A DNA stretch of 64,000 nucleotides from Sipunculus nudus (Eukaryota > Annelida > Sipuncula > Golfingiida > Sipunculidae): the NCBI GenBank assembly GCA_026874595.1, contig CM049313.1, positions 64,544,159-64,608,158 of the forward strand. The letters run 5' to 3'. Positions 36,535-47,942 of the stretch are shown piece after piece. Below the pieces are notes generated by a model, which was not told the origin of the DNA, searched no databases, and worked only from the letters and a program-made list of their open reading frames with translations. A program made the position numbers and the translations under genes. How positions within the stretch are numbered: the stretch's first letter is position 1; every line of letters starts with the position of its first letter.

Positions 36535-38547
36535 ATGTCGTGTCTCAAAAGAAAACTCGTTACTTCTGATCACAACAGAAAAAGTATGCTTCAACAGAGT
36601 GTCAAAGCTTTCGACAGGATAAAGAAAAAGAACGCCAAAAAGGACACAGCAGAGCAGAAGATATGTACAGAGAAACCAAGAAAGAGGGTCAATCTTGATC
36701 ATTGCTATAATAATATTAAACCGTCGGGCCACTATGTGTCTAACCATAGTAAACTGAACTGTAAAACTCAAGTAGGGGCTTCGACAAGTGTCCGTAACAA
36801 ATCTTGTGGCACGTGTGACGTCACAACCAAATTCAACCCAACGGGGAAAAGTCGATCTGTGGGTGCGATTACGAAAGGGGAAAATACTATGACGTCATCG
36901 AGCAGACGAAATAGCAAAGCCAAGGTTTCTTGTTGGAATGAAGCATACCTGAACACTACTTGTCTCAATAATCAAACCGCTAAAACCACAAGTGCTCGTG
37001 CATCACGCCACACTCCTCTCAATGGTAAATCCGGCAACAAGACTAAACTAAGTAAATGCGATGAAAACAATCCCGGAATTCTCAAACGCAAATCTTTCCC
37101 TTGGATCTCAGCCAAGTCAGCTCCAGAAAAACTCTGCACTGTGAAAAAAGTTGGTACAGCGGCCGTCGACAGTGGCGCTCCTAGTGAGAATAATACTGAT
37201 GGTCAGCCTCTCCTGATGTCAAAGGATTCACAGGACGTGAACATCAGAAAAGGTAATTTTAGTTTATTTACTGAATACTTTAATGTAGACTTGTATATAT
37301 AACCGATAGCAAGGTGCTGTCAAGGTTTCTTGTCACCGCTGTGTAAATGCTGGTCCCTAGTTATCTCTGTAATTGACAGACATGTTTAACAGAATGCAAA
37401 ATGTTTGTAATAAGTGCACGTATGCAGGTAACATTGATTAGAAAGGTAATGAAATGTTAAAATAGGTAATGGGACTGCTGTTATTTAGTTGTTTAGTAAC
37501 CATAAATTGAATTCGTGAAATACAATGTAAACACTACACTTTTGAGGTAATCTAATCATTTTTCCCTGCAGAGCCACAGACCACAGGGCAAGATTCAACT
37601 CCCCAAGTTGCAGTGCCTTCTGCTATTGAAACTGGTTAATACGCCTTTTCAATAATGTTTAATCTGTATTCAACAGAAGCCTCTAGTTAAGTAATGAATA
37701 AAATAAATATAAACAAGTATCTACAAATGTTGAATGTTGTTGTGTACAGATCCGACTGATTGATAATACACATAAATGAAATGTAAAAATATTTTCATGA
37801 AGTTTATTATTTATTTTATATAAATCTATAAGTCTATAGTCTAGGATTCATCGTTATGGGGGGAATAAAACTGAATATTTTCTTTTCTTGTAGCAGTGAC
37901 AAAGACCACAGAACAAGATTCATTTTCCCTAATTGCTGCGCCCTCTGTTGTTGATGCTGGTAATTATGGCTTTTTATTCAGTTTATTTACTCATAAATTT
38001 TCATTTTCCAAGATTAAAACATGATTTCACATGGCTGAAATAACAGAAGTTTTACCAACATCTAACTTTAGGATATATTTTCAGTTGAATAAATGATATG
38101 TAACTTAAACTTAAAAGTGACTATATCTCCATCTCTCTGTTTTTCTCTCTCTCTCTCTCACTCCCCCCTCTCTCCCTCTCTCTCTCAAACTACTCACTTT
38201 TCGACGAATCCTTTTAAGATTGAAAAATAGATCATGTGAGCCTATTATATCAGTATTTAATTACATCATCGCACTGACAGTCGCTTTAGTTTGATAATAA
38301 AACTTTTTAAGATTTTCTCATTTTTTTCAGAGGTACAGACAACAGGGCAAGATTCCATGACACGATTGGCTGCGCCTTTGAGTGTTCATGCTGGTAATTA
38401 CGCCTTTTTATTCACTGACAAATTTTGTAATGTCTGATTATTATTCCGAGCGTAACGAACTGACACTTGGTTGAAATATCTATTGACAGCTCCTATAATA
38501 ACAACTAAATATAGAATCTATATCTCATTTTATCAGATTTCCTTCTG

Positions 38548-38586
<39 letters not shown>

Positions 38587-40377
38587 GTCTATCTCTCTGT
38601 TTCTGTCTCCCTCTGTGCGGGCACACATAAACGCATATCGGAAAAAGAAAGAAACGCTTTTTTACTTAACCACATCTCGATGATTTTATTTACATGTCCA
38701 ATTTTTTGGATAATAAAAACCTGTCATATCAAAATATAAAATACGTCCTCACACTGATAATCGATTTTTTTTATTATTATATACAGAGACTCAGACTTGT
38801 GCCACCCCTGATGCCTCCTGTGATCCTCCCGTAGCGGATGATGCTCTAGTTATTGTGCTCAACAAAAAGATTGATGAACTTTGGCGAGTTGGCGATCCAC
38901 TGTTAGCACCAGTCATCGCGGCATGTATGCTTGTCAGATATTACATTTATACAGACCAGTCCGCCAAGAACCAAACCACTACAGACACTTTTAAACCCGC
39001 CGATGAACCGTCCCCAGTAGAAGATGCTTCAGTTTCATCAGTTAGACCGGCTAAATCTTCTGATCTACCATCATCTGTTACTTCTCTGCCGTATTCCGTA
39101 GACCAGGAGACCACGTGCGACGCACAATCACCGGCTGCTGCTAGAGATGAAGCCAGGCGGTCGCTAGGACGACAGCTGACGCATCACTGTCACGATGACG
39201 CCTTCTGTGACGACGAACTGTCAATAACACGCATGGAATGTTGTAGTCCACAGACAGTCAAAACCTATGACACGCTGTTCAGTGTACAAACTGTGCATGA
39301 TCCAATCATCTCATGTACTGACGCCTATCGTCATTCTCGTGAACTAGGTTTGAGCGCCGTCGATTTTGATGGACAGATGTGTAACGTTGATACGCAATCA
39401 AATCCCGCGAACTCCTCACTTGGTTTCAATTCTTCTGCCACTGCATTCAATCCTCAACAAGCACCACAGCATCTGTCTGAGAGCAAGGTCGACGGTTTCG
39501 ATTCAGAAGTATCAAACTCAAACCGAAAGTTTAGATCAGAACTTGATTTTGGGAATAACCAACATGTGTTAGTCGCTGACAATGTATTAAATCTGAATAA
39601 AAGCGACAATGCGACCTGCAAGCAACTTCGATGTGGTGACGTCACAGTTCCAAAAAGAAAACCGCTAGGTCGTCCCAGAACCGTAATAACTTCATCCCAG
39701 CAACATCACCGTGCAGAGGTTGTCGCCACTGTCTCAAAAAGAAAACCTCTCCGCAGACCTGGACAGGTAAGCATTAAGAAAAGAGTGTGAATTTTAAATT
39801 ACTTTGCCTTTAGTCAGACACTCAGTGGAGAGGTTTCTTCCGAGAAGGTATAATAATCCTATTGGGTCCCCCCTGTAAACTGATCTGCATCAAAATATGA
39901 TGATAATTGTAAATTACATCAATGGTCCAAAGGCTTGATCAAAATGAGCCGACAAACGGCAGCAGATGATAAATTCAGTTATAAACGATTCAAAATGAAC
40001 AGAACATGAGTGAGAACATTACCTCCTGATCAATCATGGTCTCATAATTCCCATGCCTTGTTACTGAATAACAAGTTCATTCCGACTGAACCATGATAAT
40101 GTTCAATATTTGACACCTGTATTTCTGTTCATGTGTGCTGCATATGGATGGACGTCATCGATTAGCTTATGTTAAATTGGAATTTTCTCTCATATATGTT
40201 TATAATGATGCGGTATATATTTTTATTCAGGCGCCGGCATTTTATATAGGTATAGGTTATACTTCCAAATATGGTCAACAAGCAACAACGCCAGCTTTGG
40301 TATGTTTTTAGTTTTGTACATATTAATCAGATCGTTTTATCTATTTACAGCCTTTTCCAAAGGAAGTTGAGGTATAG
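36535..40377 (+). CDS. copy B: basic protein with 21-residue modules and AT-hook-like motifs
   Basis: Spliced model, 660 residues: exons 36535-37252, 37572-37634, 37897-37959, 38331-38393, 38787-39766, 40231-40299, 40351-40377; phases agree throughout. ATG chosen because it is shared with C and follows 183 nt of the same exon (acceptor 36351). Residues 1-239 are Lys/Ser/Thr/Asn-rich, likely disordered. Residues 240-302 are three 21-residue modules (QTTxQDS...AAPSVVDAG type). About 322-365 is a conserved predicted-helical block, LNKKIDELWRVGDPLLAPVI. Residues 592-600 (KRKPLGRPR) and 620-627 (KRKPLRRP) resemble AT-hooks. The last residues are PFPKEVEV. Nuclear DNA binding is inferred. No signal peptide or clear membrane segment. 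Exon 2 has a poor donor (GTTAAT) and may be skipped in frame. No known family recognised. Confidence 0.75.
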
Positions 40378-40823
40378 TGCAACCATCAGTGAGGAGACGG
40401 CGCTGCTTTCGCTACCTGATGCGCAGCATCTTTTTGGATCGTACAGACTGACCCAGTTCTTGTTGAATGTTTCGTGTGACATTCACACTACAAAGACTGC
40501 TGATGCTAATAACTTCATCTGTTACTGTTATTTTGGGCAATTTCATACATTTACGCTCACCACCTTCCGTACTTGCACACCCTCTTCTTTTAACATTTGT
40601 TATAACACACCCACTGAGTTTCCTTGAGTATATCTTTAGATAATATTACATTACAAGCGACCCGGGAGTAGAAAGATAGCTCATACAGATGTCTATGACA
40701 TATGCTGATATCGTATCGAATATAAAACACCGACCTGCAGTCGTTACACCGTTGTAGACTAGGGTCACTCATACAAACAAGAACATCATTGTTATTGTTT
40801 TACATTTTGTTACTTATTTGTTG

Positions 40824-40829
40824 AATAAA
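40824..40829 (+). terminator. polyadenylation signal of copy B
   Basis: AATAAA about 450 bp after the stop codon, in the same context (TTGAATAAAAAATTG) as copy C. The 3' UTR between is conserved in C. Confidence 0.6.
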
Positions 40830-40859
40830 AAATTGTATTACTTGTTATTTGAGATCAAT

Positions 40860-42470
40860 TGAGTCAGAGAGATTAGGAGAAAGAATGGTAGTGAATAGGT
40901 GAATAAAGAAGTACGCGAAAGAATGAGTACATGAATGAGGAGAGAGAGAGAGAGAGAGAGAGAAAGAATGACAGGCAGAATGAGAATGAGAAAGAATGAG
41001 TGTATGAAGAGGAAAAAATGAGGGACAGAATGAGAATGAGAGAGAATGACTGTATGAATTAGGAGAGAGAATGAGTATGAATGAGGAAAGAGAATGAGAG
41101 AGAGAATTAGTGTACGAATGAGGAGAGAGAATGAGTATGAATGCGGTGAAAGAATGTGAGAGAGAGAATGAGAGACAGAATGAACAGGAGAAGGAACGAG
41201 TGCATGTATGAGACAAAAAGAGAGACAGGGATTGGGAAAGAATGAGTGCATGAGTTAGAAAGGAGTAAGTGCGGGATTGAGAATATGAAAGAATGAGTGC
41301 ATGAATAAGGAAAGAGTGAGAGCTTGAGAAGGAATGAGTGCATGATTGAGAAAAGAGTAAGAGGGAGAATGAGAAAAGATGAGTGCATAAATGAGAAAAG
41401 AGTGAGAGAGAGAATGAGAAAGAATTAATGCAGGAATGAGAAAAGAGTGAGAGAGAGAATGAGAAAGAATGAGTGCATGAATGAGAAAAGAGTGAGAGAG
41501 AGAATGAGAAAGAATGAGTGCATGAATGAGAAAAAAGTGAGAGAGAAAATGAGAAAGAATGAGTGCATGAATGAGAAAAAAAGTGGGAGAGAGAATAAGA
41601 GAATGCATGAATGAGAAAAGAATGAGAGAGAATGAGAAAAAAGAGTTCATTAATGTGAAAAGAGAGAGATAGAATAAAGGAAAGCATGAGAGGATAAATA
41701 AGAGAAGAGTGGGAGAGAGAAAATGAGAAAGAATATGTACATGGATAAGAAAAGAATGAGAGAGAGAATGATAAAGAAAGGATGACTGCATGAATAAGAA
41801 AAGAGTGAGTGATATAGAAATGAGAATGATTGAGTGCATTATTGAGAATAGAGTGAGAGAAAGAGAATGAAAATGATTGCATGAATAAGAAAAGAGTGAG
41901 AGAGACACATAATGAGAAAGAATAAAAGCATGAATGAGAAAAGAGAAAAAAATGAGAATTAAATGAGAGAGAGAATAAAAGTGAAGGAAGACGTGAGAAA
42001 AAAGACAGATGGAATGGAAAAAATGTACGGGAATGAAAGAGAGGGATAGAAAGAGAAAGAACACGAGAGCATTGGTGAAAATGAAAGAGGGATGAGAGAG
42101 AGAATGCTTAAGAGAGACAGGATGAGAGAGAATGAGAATAAATGTGAGAGAATAAGAAGAATTAGAAAGAATAAAACCTCTTTGGGAGGGAGAGAGAATG
42201 AAATGAGAGAGAAAATGAGAGAAAAAGAGACAGAATGAGCAGGAATGAGAGAGGGAAAGATTAAAAGTATGAGAGAGAGACAACAGTAGTGAGAGAAACT
42301 GAACAAAGCAAAAATAATAGAGAGAGAATGAAAAACAAATAAAAAAGAAGATAAAAAGATAAAGAGATTATCTAAAAAAGATAATAAGGAAAGTTAAAGA
42401 AAGGAAGAAAAGAAAAAAGATAGAAACTAATTAAGAGACAGAAATAAGAGAGAGGAGTATAAACAAAGAC
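40860..42470. repeat. GA-rich block with a 45-bp minisatellite (few copies)
   Basis: The 45-bp unit GAGTGCATGAATGAGAAAAG + AGTGAGAGAGAGAATGAGAA + AGAAT recurs about 6-7 times at 41330-41640, within longer GA-rich DNA. Since 45 is divisible by 3, stop-free minus frames of 342-345 codons arise with a 15-residue period. They are not genes. Confidence 0.88.
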
Positions 42471-42730
42471 ACTAATTTTCGGGTTAATTAAACATTCTCT
42501 TTAAGGCGATTGGGTCACTTTAAATGAACTAAGAATGTTATTATAAGTCAACAATTGATTTTCTGATAACGGTTGATTTGATATAGATTTTAAAATATTT
42601 TAACAGATTTCAAGTATTGACTAAAATTCATTTATTCCAACATAAATGTGCCCATTATGATTACCTAGTATATGCATCATGTAAAAATATTGGTAAATCC
42701 TGAGAAATATTAATTTAATTTTATTTTCAG

Positions 42731-42894
42731 GTACTCACTTCCAAAATGATGATTTAACAGGACATTTAATTAGAAATGTGCATGAATTATTATTCCAGTT
42801 TTTACCTACAAACGGCTTATTGTCAAAGATTGACCCTGAAGTACGCAATTTGGTGTATCTCAATATGTTGAAATTTGAATGTTTTGGACTATAA
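42731..42894 (+). CDS. conserved coding last exon, possibly BESS-like
   Basis: A pyrimidine-rich acceptor TTTTATTTTCAG at 42730 opens a phase-1 exon of 53 codons ending in TAA: G/THFQNDDLTGHLI..., HELLFQFLPTNGLLSKIDPE, VRNLVYLNMLKFECFGL. The copy at 62483 has the same length, no stop and a few replacements. The phase matches donors of gene exons 1-4, so it may be an alternative last exon of copy B, or the end of an unseen gene. The spacing L-F-x-FLP-x(5)-LSKIDPE...LNMLKFE recalls the BESS motif of insect DNA-binding proteins. This is a suggestion only. Confidence 0.5.
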
Positions 42895-43190
42895 ATAGCT
42901 GAGAAATATCGATTTATTGGTAAATTAGTAATACAATCCTTTATAATCTTAATAAAAAAATCAACCAATAAGGAGAAATAAAGTTTCATACGCCACATTA
43001 AAGGAGATATTCTTAGGCTCCAGAAAATGTGCATATTACGAGTTTCCCAGAACAATAGTTTAGTTAATAAGGAACAACTGATACAATGTTATTATTTATT
43101 CATTTATTTATTAAAACTTTTTGTTAATACAAAAGTGGGCGACAGTAATGAGACAGTGATGCAGGTGAGGACAAAAGTACTTTTTTAAAG

Positions 43191-43264
43191 GCACTGGTGG
43201 GGAGTGAACCAGATACCTTCATCTCTGAAGTCCAACTCCTTGTCCACCTGGCTATATTCTTCCC
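43191..43264 (-). repeat. second tRNA-like SINE head
   Basis: On the minus strand TATAGCCAGGTGGACAAGG resembles an A box and GGTTCACTCCCC a B box. The acceptor stem does not pair. Copy at 62941. Confidence 0.4.
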
Positions 43265-43421
43265 TTACCCTGTCATCCATTTTTAATTAAATAGTCCACA
43301 CATTACATCTACTTAAGATACAACTGACATGTGAGCTACAGAGACATGCATGGTGGAGTCCATCCTTCGTTCGCTGTGTCTGTAAATTCTTTTTCAAAAC
43401 AAAGGCTACACGGATATATGT

Positions 43422-43462
<41 letters not shown>

Positions 43463-43554
43463 TAAGGGCTTGTAGGAAAGTGAAGGACTGTGATAGGTTA
43501 TATCATCTTGGTGTAAGTCATTATAAAAGTTGAAAGTGCGGGCATAATGCTAAA

Positions 43555-43850
43555 CTACGACCTGCGATTCTTGTGGTGAGGTCATGGTAACAAAAAGAAA
43601 ACCGTTTAGGAGACCCAGAGCTGTATTGATGTATTCCCATAAATGTATTCCCTAAAGGTTGGTGTCACCGTCACAGAAAGAAAGCCGCTCCGTAGACCAA
43701 GAGCTGTTATGAAGTCAACCCATCAACATCAACAAGCAGAGGTTTTCGTCACTGTCTCAAAAAGAAAACCGCTTTCTAGACTCAGAGCTGTGTTCTCAAC
43801 AATGTTAATGTCACGGTTACCAAGGGAAAACCACTCAGCAGGTAAGAGTA
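43555..43850 (+). pseudogene. stray AT-hook exon fragment (unit 1)
   Basis: Homologous to the 3' end of the big exon (closest to copy A at 26970-27231). Starts without an acceptor, reads GEVMVTKRKPFRRPRAV, then a rearranged stretch and stop; ends in the familiar CAGCAG|GTAAGAG donor. A second frame continues with TERKPLRRPRAV and SKRKPLSRLRAV. It looks like a leftover gene end from unequal exchange. Confidence 0.6.
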
Positions 43851-44229
43851 GGGTTTATCTTGAACTGATAAGACACTGCTTTGTACCTTAATAAAATGGT
43901 ATCTGTATTGTGCATCTATCTCCCATAACCTTGTCAATATAAGCTTGCAAACGGCAGTACATGATTACGAGGCAAAATATACAAACAAACAAACAAACAA
44001 ACTAGACGACCATAGGTCGAACGCTTGCCGGAAGTTGAAATGACAAACAGACGGACAGACAGAACAAACTGTCGGTTTTCTGACAATTGAGTGACTTTCA
44101 GAGCGACTGGTGAAAAGTTAGGCCTGTTAAATGACATATATCACACAAAAGAACATGAAAGCAGACATAGCTGACAACAAATGACAAACAGACAGACATA
44201 CTGACAAAGTGACACAAGCTTTAGACCAG
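43851..44229. other. fragment downstream DNA, no gene
   Basis: Matches copy A at 27235-27390 up to an (ACAA)n tract at 43980-44002, then AT-rich DNA with GACAAACAGACAGAC words. Confidence 0.4.
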
Positions 44230-44800
44230 ATGACTTAACCAAGTTATGGATAAGACTCAGAGGAAGAAAATGAGCTATAGTTTATGTAACTGAGGTTTAT
44301 AATTTTGAAGATATGGCCAAAAATTTATTATTTCGGAAGGTCGTGTGCAGCACCTCCTAGCGGCAATATCCAGAAAATGAAAAATCTATTTCAAGATATT
44401 AGTGTAAGACATAACATGTACCAGTTTCAAAAGGATTCCTTCAAAACTGTGGCCTGGAGAATGCTATATGTGAGACGCAAGAACCGACAAGCAAGCGGAT
44501 TTGAGGACAACTGAGAAACAGACGGACACACAGACAAAGTGACTCAAGATTGAGTCAAAATGACTAAACCATGATTTTGAAAAGACTCAGGGGAAGAAAA
44601 TAAGCTATAGATTATGTAATTGAGGCTCACAATTGTGGAGATATGGCCAAAACATGATATGTTGGGAAGGTTTGCATACAGCGCCACCTAGCGGCTGCAT
44701 TTAAAAAAATGGGAAAACCATTTCGAGATAATAATGTAGGACTTACGATATGTCAGTTTAAAAAAGATTCCTGAAAAACTGTGACCTCCAGGGCAAGATT
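44230..44800. repeat. two diverged ~330-bp tandem repeats with CTCF-like sites
   Basis: GACTCAGAGGAAGAAAATGA (about 44255) and GACTCAGGGGAAGAAAATAA (about 44585) start parallel stretches sharing GATATGGCCAAAA and CACCT..TAGCGGC. The second contains GCGCCACCTAGCGG (44681-44694), which in reverse fits the CTCF core CCGCTAGGTGGCGCT. Confidence 0.6.
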
Positions 44801-45131
44801 ACTGAAATCTCGAAATATCTCGTTTGACGAGATATTATACGAGATATCGCGAGATTTTTAATAAAATCTTGCAGTACTTGTTAAATGCTACCTGATGCAA
44901 AAAACTAGACCACTCTAGCTTTAAAACTGACAAAGTTAGAAAAATAAGACCCCTTATTTCAGAATATCATGACTTTTTCCCCGAATTGCGTAACCATGGT
45001 TACGGCAAATTTAAGTCAGCTACACACCAGAAGAAAGGCCTGGAAATGACGTTTAAAATGAGCTATGTTTGAAGAAGATACCACTAATAGTAACAAAGAT
45101 ATGAGGAAAAAATTGTTTTGTATACTTTTGA

Positions 45132-45156
45132 TGACCTTGACCTTGACCTTTGACCT
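45132..45156. promoter_or_regulatory. array of nuclear-receptor half sites
   Basis: Four successive TGACCT words (AGGTCA on the minus strand), the last two arranged as a DR1. This may be a real response element or part of a dispersed repeat; the repeat setting makes the latter likely. Confidence 0.3.
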
Positions 45157-45175
45157 ATATTGCCCAAAAACAATA

Positions 45176-46505
45176 GGCATCAAAAGCGTAAAAAAAAAAT
45201 AGACGAGAAAAGGAGAGAGAACGAGAAAAACGGTTAAGCGTGAGGGAGAAATTGGTGAAGAATGGGTCAGGGAGAGTAAATGAGAAGAAAGTGAGATATA
45301 ATAAACTTGTAAGAATCAGACAGGATAGAGTAGAACGAGATAAAAAATGGAAAAGAGAGAGATAGAGAGAGAGAGAAAAAGGAAGAATTGAGAGAATATG
45401 GTGAAACGAGCGAGAAAGAGAGAGAATAAATGAATAGAAGAATAAAACGAGATAATGAGACTGAATGAGAGGGAGGCAAAATGTGAATAAAATAAGAGAT
45501 AAAAGAAAAAAATATGAGAGAATAAAAGTTGTGAACGAGAAATAGGATTAAATGAGCGCGAAAATGAAAGAGAATTAGTATATAACGATTAGGAAATAAA
45601 AGATTAAGCTTAGAGAGAGAGAGAGAGAGAGATAATGGGAATTGAATTAAAAGAATAAGAGAGAATGAGAATAAAATGACAGGATATTAGAGAATCAATG
45701 GGGATTGGAATAAAATGAGAAAGAATAAGAAAAAAATAAGAGAGAGACAGGATGAGAATAATCGAGAATGAGAATAAAATGAGAGAATAAGACAGAACGA
45801 AAGAGAGAGGATTGGAATAAAATGAGAGAGAACTTGAAAGAATTTAGATAGAGAAAAGGAAAGATAAGATAGAATGCATTATTAAATGAGAGAGAATAAG
45901 AACGATTGACAGAGAATGAGAAGGAAGAAAGGATTAAGAAAGAAAGGGAGAGGGGAGAGAGTATTATAATAAATTGAAAAAGATAAAAGACAGGATGAAA
46001 AAAGAGAAAAAAGTGTGAAAGAGAGAGAGAGAGAGAAAAAAAAATAGAAAAGAAAGAGAATGGGTAAGAGAGAAGAGAGAGAATGAGAAAAATTGCAAAA
46101 ATGAGAGAATGAGAAAAAAAAAGCAAGAGTAAGAGAGTAAGCAATGTGATAATAACAGTGAACGAAAGAGAATGATAGAAAAAGAAAGAAAATGGAAAAG
46201 AGAGAGAGGTTAAGATTGATTTAAAAAGAAAACAAGGAATGAGAGAAAAAGAGAATAAAACGATGAGAGAAATTACAGGATGAGATAGATTAAGAAAGAA
46301 TAAGAAAAATGAGACAGGAAGGATTGTGGATAATGAGAGAGTGATAGAAAGAAAAAGAATAAATAGGATGTTTGGGTTAAGGAGTGAAAAAATAGAAAGT
46401 GAGAGAATAAGAGAGACAGACTGAGCATAACAGAGAAAAAGAAAGCAAGAGAAAATGAATAAGAGAAAAATATTGAAAAAGAAAAAAAAGAAGAAACAGG
46501 GAGAC
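45176..46505. repeat. GA-rich block of unit 2
   Basis: Counterpart of 28256-31165 but with a single copy of the ATAATGGGAATT landmark (45631). Minus frames up to 279 codons are compositional. Confidence 0.85.
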
Positions 46506-46839
46506 GCATGCGCTAACAATTCCTTTCTGCTCAATAATAATCAAACTTGTTTTGACCGAACGTTGTTTACATATAGTTTACATAACAGAATCACTGAAGC
46601 GACGCTCAAAATATAAATATACATTTTAATATTTCTGCTAAGATACTAAGAAATATCTGTAACCGGTGCTTATACATTTTTTTATTACATTGTGCTTATA
46701 CATTTAATAATAACATCTTATAAGCTATCAAGAAATGTTTCCATATTCACGTAAAGCTAATTCATATTCATGACATAAAAATGAAGAGGTCATTCATGTT
46801 GTATTGTACAGTTTAATAATAACAACTATAATACTACTA

Positions 46840-47787
46840 CTTCATCCAAACCCCCTCCCTACCGATCCGCGTTTTCCAGCTACAAATATTACTGAACACT
46901 CATTAGTTCACCCCCCTCGGCCCGCGTTTCATAAACACTCATGATTAACTACCCCCCCCCCCCCGCCCTTGTTATCCTGCCTAAAAATAATAATAAACAT
47001 TGTTCAGTTCACCCCCAGTCCCCCACCGCCGCCCGCTTTGCCGCCTACAAATATTATTAAACATTTATGAATTCCCCCCTCCCCGGCATTGTTTTCGCTG
47101 CCTACAAATATTATTAAACATTTATTGGTTCATCCCCCCCCATCCCCGCCCAACATCTAAAAATGTATAATACACTCATGATAAACTAACCCCCCCCCTC
47201 GTTTACTCTGCCTTATATACTCACCCCCCCCCCCCCCCGCCCTTGTTTTCCTGCGTATACATATTAATAAACATTGTTCGGTTCACCCCCAGTCCCCCAT
47301 CGCCGCCCCCGTTTCCCTGCCTTCAAATATTATTAAACATTTATGAGTTCCCCCCAACCCGGCCTCGTTTTCCCTGCCTACACATATTATTATACATTTT
47401 TAAGTTCATCCCCAACCCCGCCTGCGATTCACTGCCTACAAATATTATTAAAATCTCATGAGTTCATCCCCGCATTCCTGTCTACAAATATTATTTAACA
47501 TTCATGAATTCACCTCCACCCCCCCCCCCCCCCCCGCCCGCCCAACATCTAAAAATTTATAATATACACTCATGACAAACTACCACCCCCTCCCCTCCTC
47601 TCTTTATCCTGCCTAAAAATTTTAATTAACCTTGATCAGTTCAATCCCCCCTACAAGTTTAATTAAAAACTCATGAGTTCACCCTCCCCCCCCCCCGTTT
47701 TCCTGCTTACAAATATTATTAAACAATGATCAGGGTCCCCCCCGGCTCTTGTTTTCCCTGCCTACAAATATTATTTAAAACTCATGA
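46840..47787. repeat. C-rich minisatellite of unit 2, left part
   Basis: Same units as 31501-32980 (CCTGCCTACAAATATTATTA plus C runs). Interrupted at 47788 by the LINE and resumed at 51926. Confidence 0.85.
47620..47787. repeat. left copy of the LINE target-site duplication (168 bp)
   Basis: From TTTTAATTAACCTTGATCAG to AAAACTCATGA, repeated at 51926-52092 and identical except for one C fewer in a C run. The uninterrupted counterpart in unit 1 (about 32262-32412) has this stretch only once. Confidence 0.88.
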
Positions 47788-47942
47788 TGATGATGATAAC
47801 CTTTATTTCCTCCAAGAATGAAGATAGACATCATACATACATTTTGGAAAGTGTGTAAATAGTAATTCCATGAAAAGGTGCATAAACAATAACAATATAC
47901 AAACAGCATATAAACTAACTGAACTCAGGAGGTATGACTATC

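Larger units (their letters stand above)
28256..45175 (+). repeat. segmental duplication unit 1 (contains copy B)
   Basis: From the word CATCAAAAACGTAAA here, the order GA-rich block, C-rich block, SINE head, promoter repeats, gene, second GA block, last exon and AT-hook fragment recurs from 45176 onward. The left border is where 28256 and 45176 start to match; upstream flanks differ. The right border is placed at the start of unit 2, giving about 16.9 kb. Coding exons of the two units differ by only a few percent. Confidence 0.85.

Noticed and set aside
36810-36830. CRE palindrome TGACGTCA inside coding exon 1 of A and B
   Set aside because: Encodes the Cys-Asp-Val-Thr stretch and is lost in C by a replacement; no reason to call it regulatory.
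40845-42283. Minus-strand frames of 342-345 codons rich in Ser, Leu, Phe and His
   Set aside because: They are the 15-residue readout of a 45-bp GA minisatellite. Overlapping long frames exist in more than one phase, and there is no start, splice or domain evidence.
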